A DNA stretch of 64,000 bases from assembly GCF_001655615.1 (NCBI RefSeq), contig NZ_CP011567.1:310001-374000 (forward strand). The letters are read 5' to 3'. A program made the translations under genes and the position numbers. Shown piece by piece: positions 25,151-34,347 of the stretch. A model generated the notes under the pieces. The model was not told the DNA's origin. It saw nothing but the letters and a program-made list of their open reading frames with translations, and searched no databases. Every line of letters starts with the position of its first letter. The stretch's first letter is position 1. The stretch comes from Pseudomonas sp. GR 6-02 (GTDB lineage Bacteria > Pseudomonadota > Gammaproteobacteria > Pseudomonadales > Pseudomonadaceae).

Positions 25151-26680
25151 TTATGGGGCAACTTGAGCGTTGGATGACGCAGCCTTATGAGTTCCAGTTA
25201 CCGGGCTCAGTAAGTCGATCCTCGGTTCGGACGCCTGTCCCGATTTGTCGTAGGCAATGACGCAAAGCTTTCCCGGAAGTTTCTCGCTCGGAATAAAGAA
25301 GTCCATTGTCATGTCTTCAATGTATTTTTCGGGTTGATGACAGTCCGTTGTTTCTACAGGACCAAACTTGATGGAGTAGGTCCGATACGGCTCTTCCGCT
25401 TTCGCCAGTGTTACAAACACGTTGCTTTCAAAGGACAAGTTGGCCTGCGCGGTTGGTGTGTTATCCAATATCTCTACGGGTAAAGACAACGCGTTTTTCA
25501 AGAGGCCTCTTGAGGCGTGCTGTTCAGCTGATTCCAGACCTAAAATGCATAGAAAATAGAATCCAGGTTTCGTACCTATCTCAGAATTGATTTGTGCATC
25601 TGTTGAGCTTATTGGATCGCTGTAATTTTCGGTTTCCTCGCATTTCATTGCGGAGGAAACGGTTTTATGACGGTAGAAGGGAGTACTGATCGAAAATCGA
25701 TAGTTCCAGGTCGGGATGATTATGGAACCATTATTGAGCTGTTTAACTCTCTTGTATCTGTCCAGCTCGGCTGCGCCATCGTCAACGGTAAAAGCCGGGT
25801 AGAGTTGGCAGGACGATGGCGGATTTGGAGCGATACGGCCTTGTGAGAAACACCCATTGAGAAGCGCCGTGGGGTTGCCATACACATTTTCGTGTACCGC
25901 CACATAGTCATTTCCAACGCGCGTGCAGGGCGCATGATCGCGGCATGGGACAACATCAACCTCGAAATTTCCTGTTCCCACTACCCCTACGATCTCGTTT
26001 GAATAGCGATCCAGCACGGGGCTTCCGGAGCTGCCGCCTCGAATGTCCTTGCAGCGAGTCATAAAGGTGTTCCGCCACACCCATGGACCTTCAACAAGGT
26101 CCTGGGTGGGCTGCAAAGTACAAGCCGCCATGCGCAATGTGATTTGGTCGAAACCTGTTGGCGCCCCCACGATCAAGACATCGGTGCCATTCGTTGGTGT
26201 CTCACTCGCCAGTTTCAACGGTTGTATGCCATCCGCAATGAGCTTTTGAAGGCTGACATCCAATTCAACTATGGCCATATCAACGCCTTGCATGCTCCGC
26301 CATATCGTCGTCTTCAGCGGATAGGCCTTGAACTTGGAGGTGTCGGTGAAATAATTGAATGTGATGGTGCCGCTGACCGGGCTGTCGGTCACGATGTTGC
26401 CATTGGTCAATTCAATGCAGTGTCCCGCAGTAAGTACGTAAGCGGGCGTTTCCGGCAACTCTATTTCATCGCGTGTATCCAGAAGGGCCGCGGTACAGCT
26501 CCCGTGATTGATCGCCAGGCGCCCGATACCTTGCCAGTGGTCGCGGGAGCCGTCGGTATTTTCAAGGATTTTGGAAGGGGTCAGGTTCTGCAGGCCTTCG
26601 CCATAATCGCTGTTGTTCGCAAAGCTGGGTGTACACAGTGAGCACAATGCACTGGCAAGAAGTATGGGGATCGAATTCAT
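25151..26680 (-). CDS. Secreted trypsin-like serine protease
   Basis: The 509-residue protein has a signal peptide (MNSIPILLASALCSLCTPSF, cleavage after FA at residue 21) and a chymotrypsin-fold domain. The catalytic triad is complete: His87 in TAGHC, Asp134 in GVDMAIVELD, and Ser218 in GGSSGSPVLD. Cys pairs at 62/88 and 187/210 could form disulfides. About 270 residues follow with no recognised domain but several Cys, perhaps a beta-rich targeting or binding region. It would be secreted to the periplasm or beyond. The gene is less GC-rich than its neighbours and sits between the conserved his and envC groups, which suggests acquisition. An 11-bp inverted repeat lies just upstream. Confidence 0.85.
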   Translation of the reverse strand: MNSIPILLASALCSLCTPSFANNSDYGEGLQNLTPSKILENTDGSRDHWQGIGRLAINHGSCTAALLDTRDEIELPETPAYVLTAGHCIELTNGNIVTDSPVSGTITFNYFTDTSKFKAYPLKTTIWRSMQGVDMAIVELDVSLQKLIADGIQPLKLASETPTNGTDVLIVGAPTGFDQITLRMAACTLQPTQDLVEGPWVWRNTFMTRCKDIRGGSSGSPVLDRYSNEIVGVVGTGNFEVDVVPCRDHAPCTRVGNDYVAVHENVYGNPTALLNGCFSQGRIAPNPPSSCQLYPAFTVDDGAAELDRYKRVKQLNNGSIIIPTWNYRFSISTPFYRHKTVSSAMKCEETENYSDPISSTDAQINSEIGTKPGFYFLCILGLESAEQHASRGLLKNALSLPVEILDNTPTAQANLSFESNVFVTLAKAEEPYRTYSIKFGPVETTDCHQPEKYIEDMTMDFFIPSEKLPGKLCVIAYDKSGQASEPRIDLLSPVTGTHKAASSNAQVAP

Positions 26681-26692
26681 TGAAGGGTGCCT

Positions 26693-26741
26693 CTGATTAA
26701 TTGAAGAAACGGCCTGTGGCCGGGTATTTGCAATTAATCAG
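26693..26741. promoter_or_regulatory. Nested inverted repeat between divergent protease and binding-protein genes
   Basis: CTGATTAATTG (26693-26703) and CAATTAATCAG (26731-26741) form perfect 11-bp arms. Between them GGCC-TGT-GGCC makes a second palindrome. The right half contains TGGCCGGGTATTTGCA (26717-26732), a sigma-54 type -24/-12 match reading toward the gene at 26894. It could be an operator shared by both genes. Confidence 0.4.
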
Positions 26742-26893
26742 GTGAGGCTGGATGGAGGGTGGTAACTATCTACCACAGTGACTGTTATACCCATTATTTT
26801 AATGATGCATATAAGGCCGTTATCAAAAGGCCAGTAGACAGCATGGCGGGCTCAAGGCACTCTTGGGCACGCCATGGATTTCGGTAGCCCGAC

Positions 26894-27649
26894 ATGCTTA
26901 AACGTCTTCTTCTTGTCCTCGCCAGCGCTTCTCTGTTGCTCATCAACGGGGCTCGCGCCGAAGAAGGTCCCGACACCGGCCTGATATTGCTGACGGAAAA
27001 CTTCCCCCCGTACAACATGGCGAAGAACGGCAAGAACTTCGCCCAGGACGAGAACATCAATGGCATCGCCGTGGACATCGTCCGCGAGATGTTCAAGCGC
27101 GCTGACATCCCCTACAGCCTGACGCTGCGTTTCCCTTGGGAGCGAATCTACAAACTCGCTCTGGAAAAGCCCGGTTATGGCGTGTTCGTAATGGCGCGGC
27201 TGCCGGACCGCGAGAATCTCTTCAAGTGGGTCGGCCCTATAGGCCCGGACGACTGGATCATGCTGGCCAAGGCTGATAGCAAGATCACCCTGGAATCGCT
27301 GGATGAGGCGCGTAAATACAAAATTGGTGCCTACAAAGGCGATGCGATTGCCGAGACTTTGGCCAAGCAAGGGCTGAAGCCGATTGTGGTGCTGCGCGAC
27401 CAGGACAATGCGAAGAAGCTGGCTAACGGTCAGATCGATCTGTGGGCTACGGGTGATCCGGCGGGACGTTACCTGGCGCGGCTGGACGGGGTAACCGGGC
27501 TCAAGACCGTACTGCGCTTCAACAGCGCCGAGCTGTACCTGGCGCTGAACAAGGACGTGCCGGATGAGACTGTCGCCAAGCTGCAAGCCGCGCTGGATCA
27601 GTTGCGCAAGGAAGGTGTGGTGGACGACATCATGGCGCGGTATCTCTAA
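26894..27649 (+). CDS. Periplasmic solute-binding protein, family 3-like
   Basis: The 251-residue protein has a signal peptide (MLKRLLLVLASASLLLINGA, cleavage after ARA near residue 22). The mature part starts LILLTENFPPYNM and continues GIAVDIVREMFKRADIPYSL and RFPWERIYKLALEKPGYGVF, typical of the SBP_bac_3 proteins that stand apart from ABC transporters in Pseudomonas. No permease or ATPase gene adjoins it, so it may serve as an orphan binding protein or sensor partner. The ligand is unknown, perhaps an amino acid or related compound. A possible sigma-54 promoter lies about 150 bases upstream. Confidence 0.83.
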   Translation: MLKRLLLVLASASLLLINGARAEEGPDTGLILLTENFPPYNMAKNGKNFAQDENINGIAVDIVREMFKRADIPYSLTLRFPWERIYKLALEKPGYGVFVMARLPDRENLFKWVGPIGPDDWIMLAKADSKITLESLDEARKYKIGAYKGDAIAETLAKQGLKPIVVLRDQDNAKKLANGQIDLWATGDPAGRYLARLDGVTGLKTVLRFNSAELYLALNKDVPDETVAKLQAALDQLRKEGVVDDIMARYL

Positions 27650-27703
27650 ATCCCAACACCGAACCTCGTAGCTTACGCAAAACACTGTGGGAGGTGCGGC
27701 AAG

Positions 27704-28486
27704 TCAGCGGTAGACGCCATCCTTGCCATGAGCAGCCGTCGCACGATTGCCGCGCACGCTGATCATCAATTTGATGTCGATCCAGTCAATTCCCTGTGCC
27801 TTGAGCTTGGGCAACTCACGCTCCAGCACCGCCAGAGTCTGCGGATACGGATGCCCGATCATCACCGCCGAACCCTGCTTGCGCGCCAGGCTGATCGCCG
27901 TCTGTAGCTGCGTGAAGATCGCCGTTTCGGTGGGCTCGTCATCCAGAAACACGTCCCGCGAAACACTTGCCAAGCCAATCTTCTGCGCCTCGGCGGCGGC
28001 CACGGTTTGCGCACTGGTGCGGCTGTCGACGAAGAATTTGTGCCGACGCTGCAAGTCCGCCATCAGCCAGGCCATGGCCGGTTGCTGAGCGGTCATGCGG
28101 CTACCCATGTGGTTATTGATGCCGGCGGTATAGGGCACCATGTTGAACGCGGCGTTCAGGCGCTTTTCAAGTTCTTCGATGGGCAACTCGGGATGCCAGG
28201 CGAATGGTCCGGTGGCCGGGTCCATGGGCATATGCAGAATGACAGTCTTGCCGGCGCGATGGGCTTCGCGGGCGAATTCGGTGGCGTGGGGTGTATCGGG
28301 CATGATTGCCGTGGTGACCGGGCCTGGCAGGGCCAGCACGCGGCGATCCCGGGGCAGGTTCTGCCCCAGGTCATCGATGATCAGGCTCAGATAAGCCTTG
28401 TGAGGTGTGGTCGCTGTCGTGGCAGGTGCTGCGTGAGCAACTCCCGCCAGACTGCACAGCAGACCGAGTAGTAACCGCAGGCGCAT
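27704..28486 (-). CDS. Divergent polysaccharide deacetylase family protein (YibQ)
   Basis: The 260-residue protein has a signal peptide (MRLRLLLGLLCSLAGVAHAA). A deacetylase-like barrel follows: LSLIIDDLGQN, PGPVTTAIMPDTPHATEFAR, VILHMPMDP and NNHMGSRMT. This matches the divergent DUF610/YibQ group, in which some metal ligands of true polysaccharide deacetylases are retained. It is likely periplasmic; its substrate is unknown. The stop-start gap to ctpA is one base, and envC lies just beyond, so it belongs to the envC-ctpA-yibQ cell-wall operon found across gamma-proteobacteria. Confidence 0.9.
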   Translation of the reverse strand: MRLRLLLGLLCSLAGVAHAAPATTATTPHKAYLSLIIDDLGQNLPRDRRVLALPGPVTTAIMPDTPHATEFAREAHRAGKTVILHMPMDPATGPFAWHPELPIEELEKRLNAAFNMVPYTAGINNHMGSRMTAQQPAMAWLMADLQRRHKFFVDSRTSAQTVAAAEAQKIGLASVSRDVFLDDEPTETAIFTQLQTAISLARKQGSAVMIGHPYPQTLAVLERELPKLKAQGIDWIDIKLMISVRGNRATAAHGKDGVYR

Positions 28487-28487
28487 C

Positions 28488-29807
28488 TCAGTGGCCGCGG
28501 GTGATGCTCAGCCCTTTGAGCAGGCTCAGGGCCTGGGCCAATTGGTAATCGTCATCCTGCGGCATGGCCTTGGCTTTGCCGCCCGAACCGCTCGGTTTGT
28601 CGGCGCCGCCGTTGCCATTGCCCAAGTGACCTTGCAGATCGGCTTCCTTGAAGTAATCGCCGTCCTGCTCGTTGGTGATCTTGGCCTTGCGCACTTCGAT
28701 GTCCGGGACGATGCCCTGAGCCTGAATCGAGCGGCCGTTCGGCGTGTAATACAGCGCCGTGGTGATTTTCAGTGCGCGATCGTTGTTCAGCGGCAACACG
28801 GTCTGGACCGAGCCTTTGCCGAAACTGGTGGTGCCCATGACCACCGCACGTTTCTGATCCTGCAGGGCGCCGGCGACAATTTCCGAGGCCGAGGCGCTGC
28901 CGCCGTTGATCAGCACGACCATTGGCACGGCTTCGCTTTCGTCCTTGCCGGTGGCGGAGAAGCGCAGTTCAGAGTTGGCGATGCGGCCCTTGGTGTAGAC
29001 GATCAGGCCCTTGGTGATGAAGTGGTCGACCACTTCCACCGCCGATTGCAGCACGCCGCCCGGGTTGTTACGCAGGTCGAGGACGATGCCGCTGAGTTTC
29101 TTGCCGTTGTCCTTGCGCAGCTTGGCCAAGGCCTTGGAGACCTCTTCGCCGGTCTTGACCTGGAACTGGGTGATGCGGATGTAGCCGTAGCCGGATTCCA
29201 GCAGCTGGCTCTTGACGCTTTTCACCTGGATGGTGGCGCGGACCAGGGTCACGTCGAACGGAGTGCCGCCGTCGCGGACCAGGGTCAGGGTGATCTTCTG
29301 GCCGATCTTGCCGCGCATCTTGTCCACGGCTTCGGTCATGCTTTGGCCGCGAGTCGGCTGGCCGTTGATCTTGACGATGAAGTCGCCGGCCTGGATGCCA
29401 GCCTTGGAGGCCGGGGTGTCATCGATAGGCGAAACCACTTTGATGAAACCGTCTTCCGCGCCGACTTCGATGCCCAGGCCGCCGAATTCGCCGCTGGTGC
29501 TTTCCTGCAATTCAGTGAAGTCTTCCGGGCCCAGGTAGGCGGAGTGCGGGTCGAGGTTGCTGAGCATGCCTTTGATGGCGTTTTCCAGCAGGGTCTTGTC
29601 GTCAACCGGTTCTACATAGGCTGCCTTGATCCGGTCCATGACTTCGGCAAAGGTGCGCAACTCGTCCAGCGGCAATGGCGCCTTGGTGGTCGCAGCAGTG
29701 CCGGCAGGCGCGACCGCCGGGGCCGGTTGAGCGGCAAACGCCAGAGGCGCGCCGATCACCAGGGCGATCGTCAGGGCCAGCGAGGTAAGGCGGGACAAAT
29801 GCAGCAT
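28488..29807 (-). CDS. ctpA: S41-family carboxy-terminal processing protease
   Basis: The 439-residue protein has a signal peptide (residues 1-26) and an N-terminal helical part (LRTFAEVMDRIKAAYVEPVD). A PDZ domain follows around residues 108-190 (FGGLGIEVGAEDGFIKVVSP), then the S41 catalytic domain. The Ser/Lys dyad is visible in NGGSASASEIV (probably Ser306) and TTSFGKGSVQT (Lys331). A Gly/Ser/Lys-rich tail ends the protein. CtpA-type proteases degrade periplasmic peptidoglycan hydrolases and other envelope targets in Pseudomonas, in complex with an adaptor lipoprotein that is not encoded here. It lies 34 bases after envC in the same operon. Confidence 0.94.
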   Translation of the reverse strand: MLHLSRLTSLALTIALVIGAPLAFAAQPAPAVAPAGTAATTKAPLPLDELRTFAEVMDRIKAAYVEPVDDKTLLENAIKGMLSNLDPHSAYLGPEDFTELQESTSGEFGGLGIEVGAEDGFIKVVSPIDDTPASKAGIQAGDFIVKINGQPTRGQSMTEAVDKMRGKIGQKITLTLVRDGGTPFDVTLVRATIQVKSVKSQLLESGYGYIRITQFQVKTGEEVSKALAKLRKDNGKKLSGIVLDLRNNPGGVLQSAVEVVDHFITKGLIVYTKGRIANSELRFSATGKDESEAVPMVVLINGGSASASEIVAGALQDQKRAVVMGTTSFGKGSVQTVLPLNNDRALKITTALYYTPNGRSIQAQGIVPDIEVRKAKITNEQDGDYFKEADLQGHLGNGNGGADKPSGSGGKAKAMPQDDDYQLAQALSLLKGLSITRGH

Positions 29808-29841
29808 GTCGAACGAACTCCTAATGTAGGTGACTCAACGC

Positions 29842-31134
29842 CTATCCTTGCGCGCGGCACCATTGCGCCGGATCACTCGGGTGACCCTGCTGACGAATAG
29901 CGAAATACAGTGCTGGTGTGTCCTGCCCGCCACTGTTACCGACAGTGGAGATGGATTCACCGGCTTTTACCACGTCACCCGCAGACTTGAGCAGCGTCTG
30001 GTTGTGACCGTAAAGACTCAAAAAACCGTTGCCGTGGTCGAGAATCACCAGCAGCCCGGCCCCACGCAGCCAGTCGGCAAACACCACGCGACCGCCGTGC
30101 ACGGCATGCACCTGGCTGCCGGCGGAGGCGCTGATCATCACGCCGTCCCATTTGGTTCGGGCATCGTCGCCACGGGTTTCACCGAAGCGCGCCAGCAGTC
30201 GACCATCAACCGGCCATGGAAGTTTGCCGCGGGTGGAAGCAAAGGGGCCGCCAAAGGTCTCGCCTGAACTTGAAACCAGGGCGCCGGGCGTCGATTTGAC
30301 GGGTTTGCGTGGGGCATCGGTGGCGTCTGCTGCTGCCTGAGCCTCACGTAACCGCTTTTTTTCGGCTTCCTGCTGGGCGATCAGCGCTTTTTGCCGCGCT
30401 TCTTCTGCCTCACGGGCCTGGCGGGCCAGGGTTTCTTCAATGGTTTTAAGGACTTTAGACAGGTCTGCCTGATCCTGCTCGCGGGCGGCCAGTTTCTGGT
30501 CTCGAGCTTTCACGTCGTCGTTGAGCTTGGCCAGGACTTGCTGGCGCTCCTTGCGGACCTTGTCGAGTTCGTCGCGCTGGCTGTCGAGGCTGCTTTTCTG
30601 CACCAGCAATTGCGCTTGCTGCATCGAGATGTCTTTTTCGACATTGGCCAGTTGGCGCAGGGTTTCGTTGAAATTCTTCAGCTGCTCCAGGCGGGCCTGG
30701 CTCAGGTAGTCGTAATAGGTGAGGGTGCGGGCGAATTTTTCCGGGTTCTGCTGGTTGAGCAGCAGTTTCAGGTACTCCTGGCGGCCATTCTGATAGGCCG
30801 CGCGGGCCTGGATGGCGATCAGTCGTTGCTGGTCAATGCGCGCGCTCTGGAGTTTTTTTTTCTCGGCATCGAGTCGCTGGAGCTCGGATTCGCTTTTCTT
30901 CAGCTCTTTTTGCAGCGCATCGACCTGCTTCTCGAGCTTGCCCATCTCGGTTTCGGTGCCTTTGAGGTCTTTCTGCACCCCGGATTTTTCTTCCTGCAGC
31001 TTGCCCAGCAGCTTTTTCAGTTCGGCAATGTCCTGACGCGTGGCGTCCAACTGTTGTTGGGTTTGCGTGCGCTCGTCGGCAAAGGCCGGTTGGAGCAGGC
31101 ATGTCAGAGCGAGGGCTATCAGGACGCGAAGCAT
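29842..31134 (-). CDS. envC: Murein hydrolase activator EnvC
   Basis: From ATG 31134 the product has 430 residues; the frame is open farther upstream but lacks a signal peptide there. A signal peptide (MLRVLIALALTCLLQPAFA) is followed by a long coiled coil (about residues 25-250; ELKKLLGKLQEEKSGVQKDL), an Ala/Arg/Glu-rich linker and a C-terminal LytM/M23 domain (HAVHGGRVVFADWLRGAG, ILDHGNGFLSLYGHN). Zn-binding positions of true M23 peptidases are altered (KWDG, YFAIRQ), as expected for a non-enzymatic activator of the amidases AmiA/AmiB during division. It heads the envC-ctpA-yibQ operon. Confidence 0.93.
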   Translation of the reverse strand: MLRVLIALALTCLLQPAFADERTQTQQQLDATRQDIAELKKLLGKLQEEKSGVQKDLKGTETEMGKLEKQVDALQKELKKSESELQRLDAEKKKLQSARIDQQRLIAIQARAAYQNGRQEYLKLLLNQQNPEKFARTLTYYDYLSQARLEQLKNFNETLRQLANVEKDISMQQAQLLVQKSSLDSQRDELDKVRKERQQVLAKLNDDVKARDQKLAAREQDQADLSKVLKTIEETLARQAREAEEARQKALIAQQEAEKKRLREAQAAADATDAPRKPVKSTPGALVSSSGETFGGPFASTRGKLPWPVDGRLLARFGETRGDDARTKWDGVMISASAGSQVHAVHGGRVVFADWLRGAGLLVILDHGNGFLSLYGHNQTLLKSAGDVVKAGESISTVGNSGGQDTPALYFAIRQQGHPSDPAQWCRAQG

Positions 31135-31246
31135 AGAGGCGGGCGACACCAGGGAAAGGGACGGCCTAGTATGCCCGCCCCACGCTGCAAAAAAAACGCC
31201 CAATTGGGACTGTGTGATAACTGGAGTGAAAAACACTGAAAACCAA

Positions 31247-31337
31247 TGTGGGAGCGGGCTTGCCCGCGATGACGTCCTGACATTCAACATAGCGGTTGGC
31301 TGTCAGATCGCTATCGCGGGCAAGCCCGCTCCCACAG
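31247..31337. repeat. REPIN (pair of inverted REP sequences)
   Basis: TGTGGGAGCGGGCTTGCCCG and, 50 bases later, its inverted copy CGGGCAAGCCCGCTCCCACA flank a short spacer. This is the usual two-REP form of P. fluorescens-group genomes and lies between envC and gpmI. Confidence 0.9.
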
Positions 31338-31365
31338 GGTTTGGCGGTGTTTTTGAAGAAGCGGA

Positions 31366-32895
31366 TTACACCAGAATCGAAGTCCCGGTCATTTCCACAG
31401 GCTTCTCAAGCCCCAGCAACTTCAGCATGGTCGGCGCCACGTCGGCCAGCACGCCGCCTTCGCGAACCTTCAAGTCACGCTTGCCGACATAGATGAACGG
31501 CACCGGCTCGGTGGTGTGGGCGGTGTGGGCCTGGCCGGTGGAGGCGTCGGACATTTGCTCGACATTGCCATGGTCGGCGGTAATCAGGGCTTCGCCGCCG
31601 ACTTTTTCCAGCGCCGTGACGATACGGCCGACGCAGGTGTCCAGGCATTCCACAGCTTTCACCGCCGCCTCGAATACACCGCTGTGGCCGACCATGTCGC
31701 CGTTGGCGTAGTTGACCACGATCACGTCGAAACGCTGGTTTTCAATGGCATCGACGATGCGGTCGGTGACTTCCGGGGCACTCATCTCGGGCTGCAAGTC
31801 ATAGGTGGCGACTTTCGGCGACGGGATCAGGATGCGTTCTTCGCCCGGGAACGGTTCTTCGCGACCGCCGGAGAAGAAGAAGGTCACGTGGGCATACTTC
31901 TCGGTTTCGGCGATGCGCAGCTGTGTCTTGCCGTTTTTCGCCAGGTAATCGCCCAGTACGTTTTCCAGGCTACCCGCAGCGAAAGCCGACGGCGCGGGGA
32001 TGCTGGCGGCGTATTGGGTCAGCATGACGAAACCGGCCAGTTTTGGCTGGCGAGCACGTTCGAATTCCTTGAAATCGTCTTCGACGAACACGCGGGTCAG
32101 TTCGCGGGCACGGTCGGCGCGGAAGTTCATGAAGACCACGGCGTCGCCATCTTCGACCTTCACCGGCTCACCGATGCTGGTGGCTTTGACGAATTCGTCG
32201 CTCTCGCCACGTTCGTACGCGGCCTGCAGGCCTTCCTGGGCGGTGGCGGCATTGAATTCGCTGGCGCCATCGACGATCAGGTTGTAGGCCTGGGACACGC
32301 GATCCCAACGGTTGTCACGGTCCATGGCGTAATAACGGCCAATGATGCTGGCGATCCGGCCTTTGCCGAGGGCTTCGAAGGTTGCATCCAGCAATTCGAT
32401 CGACGACTGGGCGCTTTTCGGCGGCGTGTCGCGGCCGTCGAGGAAGGCGTGCAGGTAGATTTTTTCGGCGCCGCGCTTGAAGGCCAGCTCAGCCATGGCG
32501 ATCAGGTGGTCCTGGTGGCTGTGAACGCCGCCATCGGACAGCAGACCCATGAAGTGCACGGCTTTGCCGGCAGCGACGGCTTTATCCACCGCGGCGCAGA
32601 TGGTCGGGTTCTCGAAGAACTCGCCGTCGCGGATCGCTTTGGTCACGCGAGTGAAGTCCTGATACACCACCCGGCCGGCGCCGAGGTTCATGTGGCCGAC
32701 TTCGGAGTTGCCCATCTGGCCGTCCGGCAAGCCGACGTCCATGCCGCTGCCCGAGATCAGGCCGTTCGGCACGGTGGCCCACAGACGGTCCAGTACGGGC
32801 TTCTTCGCCGCATAGATGGCGTTGGATTCAGGGCTCTCACTGTGACCGAAGCCGTCGAGAATAATCAGGACCAAAGGTTTAGGCGTGGTAGTCAT
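31366..32895 (-). CDS. gpmI: 2,3-bisphosphoglycerate-independent phosphoglycerate mutase
   Basis: The 509-residue enzyme starts [20 protein letters not shown], with the first metal Asp in LDG. Ser64 in [15 protein letters not shown] is the phosphoserine of the mechanism. Further metal ligands occur in [20 protein letters not shown] and [10 protein letters not shown]. It interconverts 3- and 2-phosphoglycerate using two Mn(II) ions. ATG 32895 is preferred; a GTG three codons upstream is open. The gene is monocistronic here, separated from envC by a REPIN. Confidence 0.96.
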   Translation of the reverse strand: MTTTPKPLVLIILDGFGHSESPESNAIYAAKKPVLDRLWATVPNGLISGSGMDVGLPDGQMGNSEVGHMNLGAGRVVYQDFTRVTKAIRDGEFFENPTICAAVDKAVAAGKAVHFMGLLSDGGVHSHQDHLIAMAELAFKRGAEKIYLHAFLDGRDTPPKSAQSSIELLDATFEALGKGRIASIIGRYYAMDRDNRWDRVSQAYNLIVDGASEFNAATAQEGLQAAYERGESDEFVKATSIGEPVKVEDGDAVVFMNFRADRARELTRVFVEDDFKEFERARQPKLAGFVMLTQYAASIPAPSAFAAGSLENVLGDYLAKNGKTQLRIAETEKYAHVTFFFSGGREEPFPGEERILIPSPKVATYDLQPEMSAPEVTDRIVDAIENQRFDVIVVNYANGDMVGHSGVFEAAVKAVECLDTCVGRIVTALEKVGGEALITADHGNVEQMSDASTGQAHTAHTTEPVPFIYVGKRDLKVREGGVLADVAPTMLKLLGLEKPVEMTGTSILV

Positions 32896-33048
32896 GGATT
32901 CCACTCGTGGCTGAATTAAAAGAGGGCGATGGAAAAGGGAGTGGCAGTTTAAAGCGAAGTTCCGGCCACGTCACCGCCGGACGGGGTTTGGCCCACCATA
33001 GTGGCTGTGTATACTGGCCGACATTTTAACGCCCTGGAACCTCCTTCG

Positions 33049-33462
33049 ATGGTTGATCACCTGATTCAATTCGCCACCAACCACTACATTCTCGTGGGTA
33101 TCTTCGTTGTACTGGCGGCCCTGCTATTGGCCTATCAGATGCAAGGCGGTGGCCGCAGCCTGAGCACCGGTGAACTGACCGGGCTGGTCAACAAGGACGC
33201 AGGCGTGGTGGTCGACATTCGTCCGACCAAGGATTTCGCCGCCGGTCACATCGTTGGCGCGTTGAATATTCCTCAGGACAAACTGGCCACTCGCGTCGGC
33301 GAACTGGAAAAGCACAAGGCCAAGACCATTATCCTGGTCGACGCCATGGGCCAGACCGCCGGTACTCATGCCCGTGAACTGGTGAAAGCCGGTTTCACCG
33401 CTGCCAAGCTGTCTGGCGGTATTTCCAGCTGGAAAGCCGATAATCTGCCGCTGGTGAAGTGA
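33049..33462 (+). CDS. Membrane-anchored rhodanese-fold protein lacking the catalytic Cys
   Basis: With ATG 33049 the protein has 137 residues: one N-terminal membrane span (HYILVGIFVVLAALLLAYQM) and a rhodanese domain (ELTGLVNKDAGVVVDIRPTK, HIVGALNIPQ, LSGGISSWKADNLPLVK). This is the YibN type. The active-site loop, normally CxxGxxS, reads DAMGQTA, with Asp98 where the persulfide Cys should be. Sulfur transfer by the usual route is therefore impossible, and a binding or scaffold role is more likely. The gene precedes grxC by one base and secB closely, an order conserved in gamma-proteobacteria. Confidence 0.88.
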   Translation: MVDHLIQFATNHYILVGIFVVLAALLLAYQMQGGGRSLSTGELTGLVNKDAGVVVDIRPTKDFAAGHIVGALNIPQDKLATRVGELEKHKAKTIILVDAMGQTAGTHARELVKAGFTAAKLSGGISSWKADNLPLVK

Positions 33463-33463
33463 T

Positions 33464-33718
33464 ATGAACAACGTCGTCGTCTATTCCAGCGATTACTGCC
33501 CTTATTGCTCGCGAGCCAAGTACCTGCTCGAGAACAAAGGCGTGGCCTTCGAAGAGATCAAGGTCGATGGCAAGCCGCAGGTGCGTGCCGCGATGGCTCA
33601 GAAGGCCGGGCGAACGTCCGTGCCGCAGATCTGGATCGGCAACACCCACGTTGGCGGCTGTGATGATTTGTTTGCCCTGGAGCGCGCCGGCAAGCTCGAC
33701 GCCATGCTCAAGGCCTGA
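33464..33718 (+). CDS. grxC: Glutaredoxin 3
   Basis: The 84-residue protein has the dithiol active site CPYC (Cys12, Cys15) after VVVYSSDY. The glutathione-binding elements TSVPQIWIGNTHVGGCDDLF, including the cis-Pro (VPQ) and GGCDDL, follow. It reduces protein disulfides and glutathione mixed disulfides in the cytoplasm. An extra Cys in GGCDDL is usual for this class. It lies between the rhodanese gene and secB, 56 bases before the secB start. Confidence 0.96.
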   Translation: MNNVVVYSSDYCPYCSRAKYLLENKGVAFEEIKVDGKPQVRAAMAQKAGRTSVPQIWIGNTHVGGCDDLFALERAGKLDAMLKA

Positions 33719-33774
33719 CTGCGTTACTTAGAAATAGCTAACCCTATAAGACCCGAGATCAGAAAGGATCTGAG

Positions 33775-34260
33775 ATGACTGACCAACAGAACACTGCAGC
33801 TAGCGAAGAAGAAAACGCACCGCAATTCTCCTTGCAGCGCATCTACGTACGTGACTTGTCCTTCGAAGCCCCGAAAAGCCCGGCAATCTTCCGCCAGCAG
33901 TGGGAGCCGAGCGTCGGTCTGGATCTGAACACCCGTCAGAAGGCGCTGGAAGGCGACTTCCACGAAGTCGTGCTGACCCTGTCGGTCACCGTGAAAAACG
34001 GTGAAGAAGTGGCGTTCATCGCTGAAGTGCAACAAGCCGGGATCTTCCTGATCAAGAACCTGGACGCGGCTTCGATGAGCCACACCCTGGGCGCGTTCTG
34101 CCCGAACATCCTGTTCCCGTACGCTCGCGAAACCCTGGACAGCCTGGTGACCCGCGGTTCGTTCCCGGCCCTGATGCTGGCCCCGGTGAACTTCGACGCG
34201 CTGTACGCACAAGAGCTGCAACGCATGCAGGCGGCTGGCGAGACTCCGACCGTCCAGTAA
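33775..34260 (+). CDS. secB: Protein-export chaperone SecB
   Basis: The 161-residue protein shows SecB landmarks: [54 protein letters not shown], and [20 protein letters not shown] followed by [12 protein letters not shown]. SecB tetramers hold preproteins unfolded and deliver them to SecA. The acidic N-terminus and the C-terminal [12 protein letters not shown] tail are normal. A perfect 23-bp palindrome with T-runs follows the stop. Confidence 0.97.
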   Translation: MTDQQNTAASEEENAPQFSLQRIYVRDLSFEAPKSPAIFRQQWEPSVGLDLNTRQKALEGDFHEVVLTLSVTVKNGEEVAFIAEVQQAGIFLIKNLDAASMSHTLGAFCPNILFPYARETLDSLVTRGSFPALMLAPVNFDALYAQELQRMQAAGETPTVQ

Positions 34261-34271
34261 AAAGAAGCTTT

Positions 34272-34323
34272 GTTTGCTCCATGAAAAAAGCGCCTTCAAA
34301 GGCGCTTTTTTCATGGAGCAAAC
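34272..34323. terminator. Perfect long-stem bidirectional terminator between secB and trmL
   Basis: The left arm GTTTGCTCCATGAAAAAAGC, extended by three bases, pairs perfectly with the right arm over 23 bp around a six-base loop. Inside, GCGCC/GGCGC with A6/T6 gives a strong terminator for both convergent genes. Confidence 0.9.
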
Positions 34324-34347
34324 GAAACCCGTAGTCGGATCGTGAGG

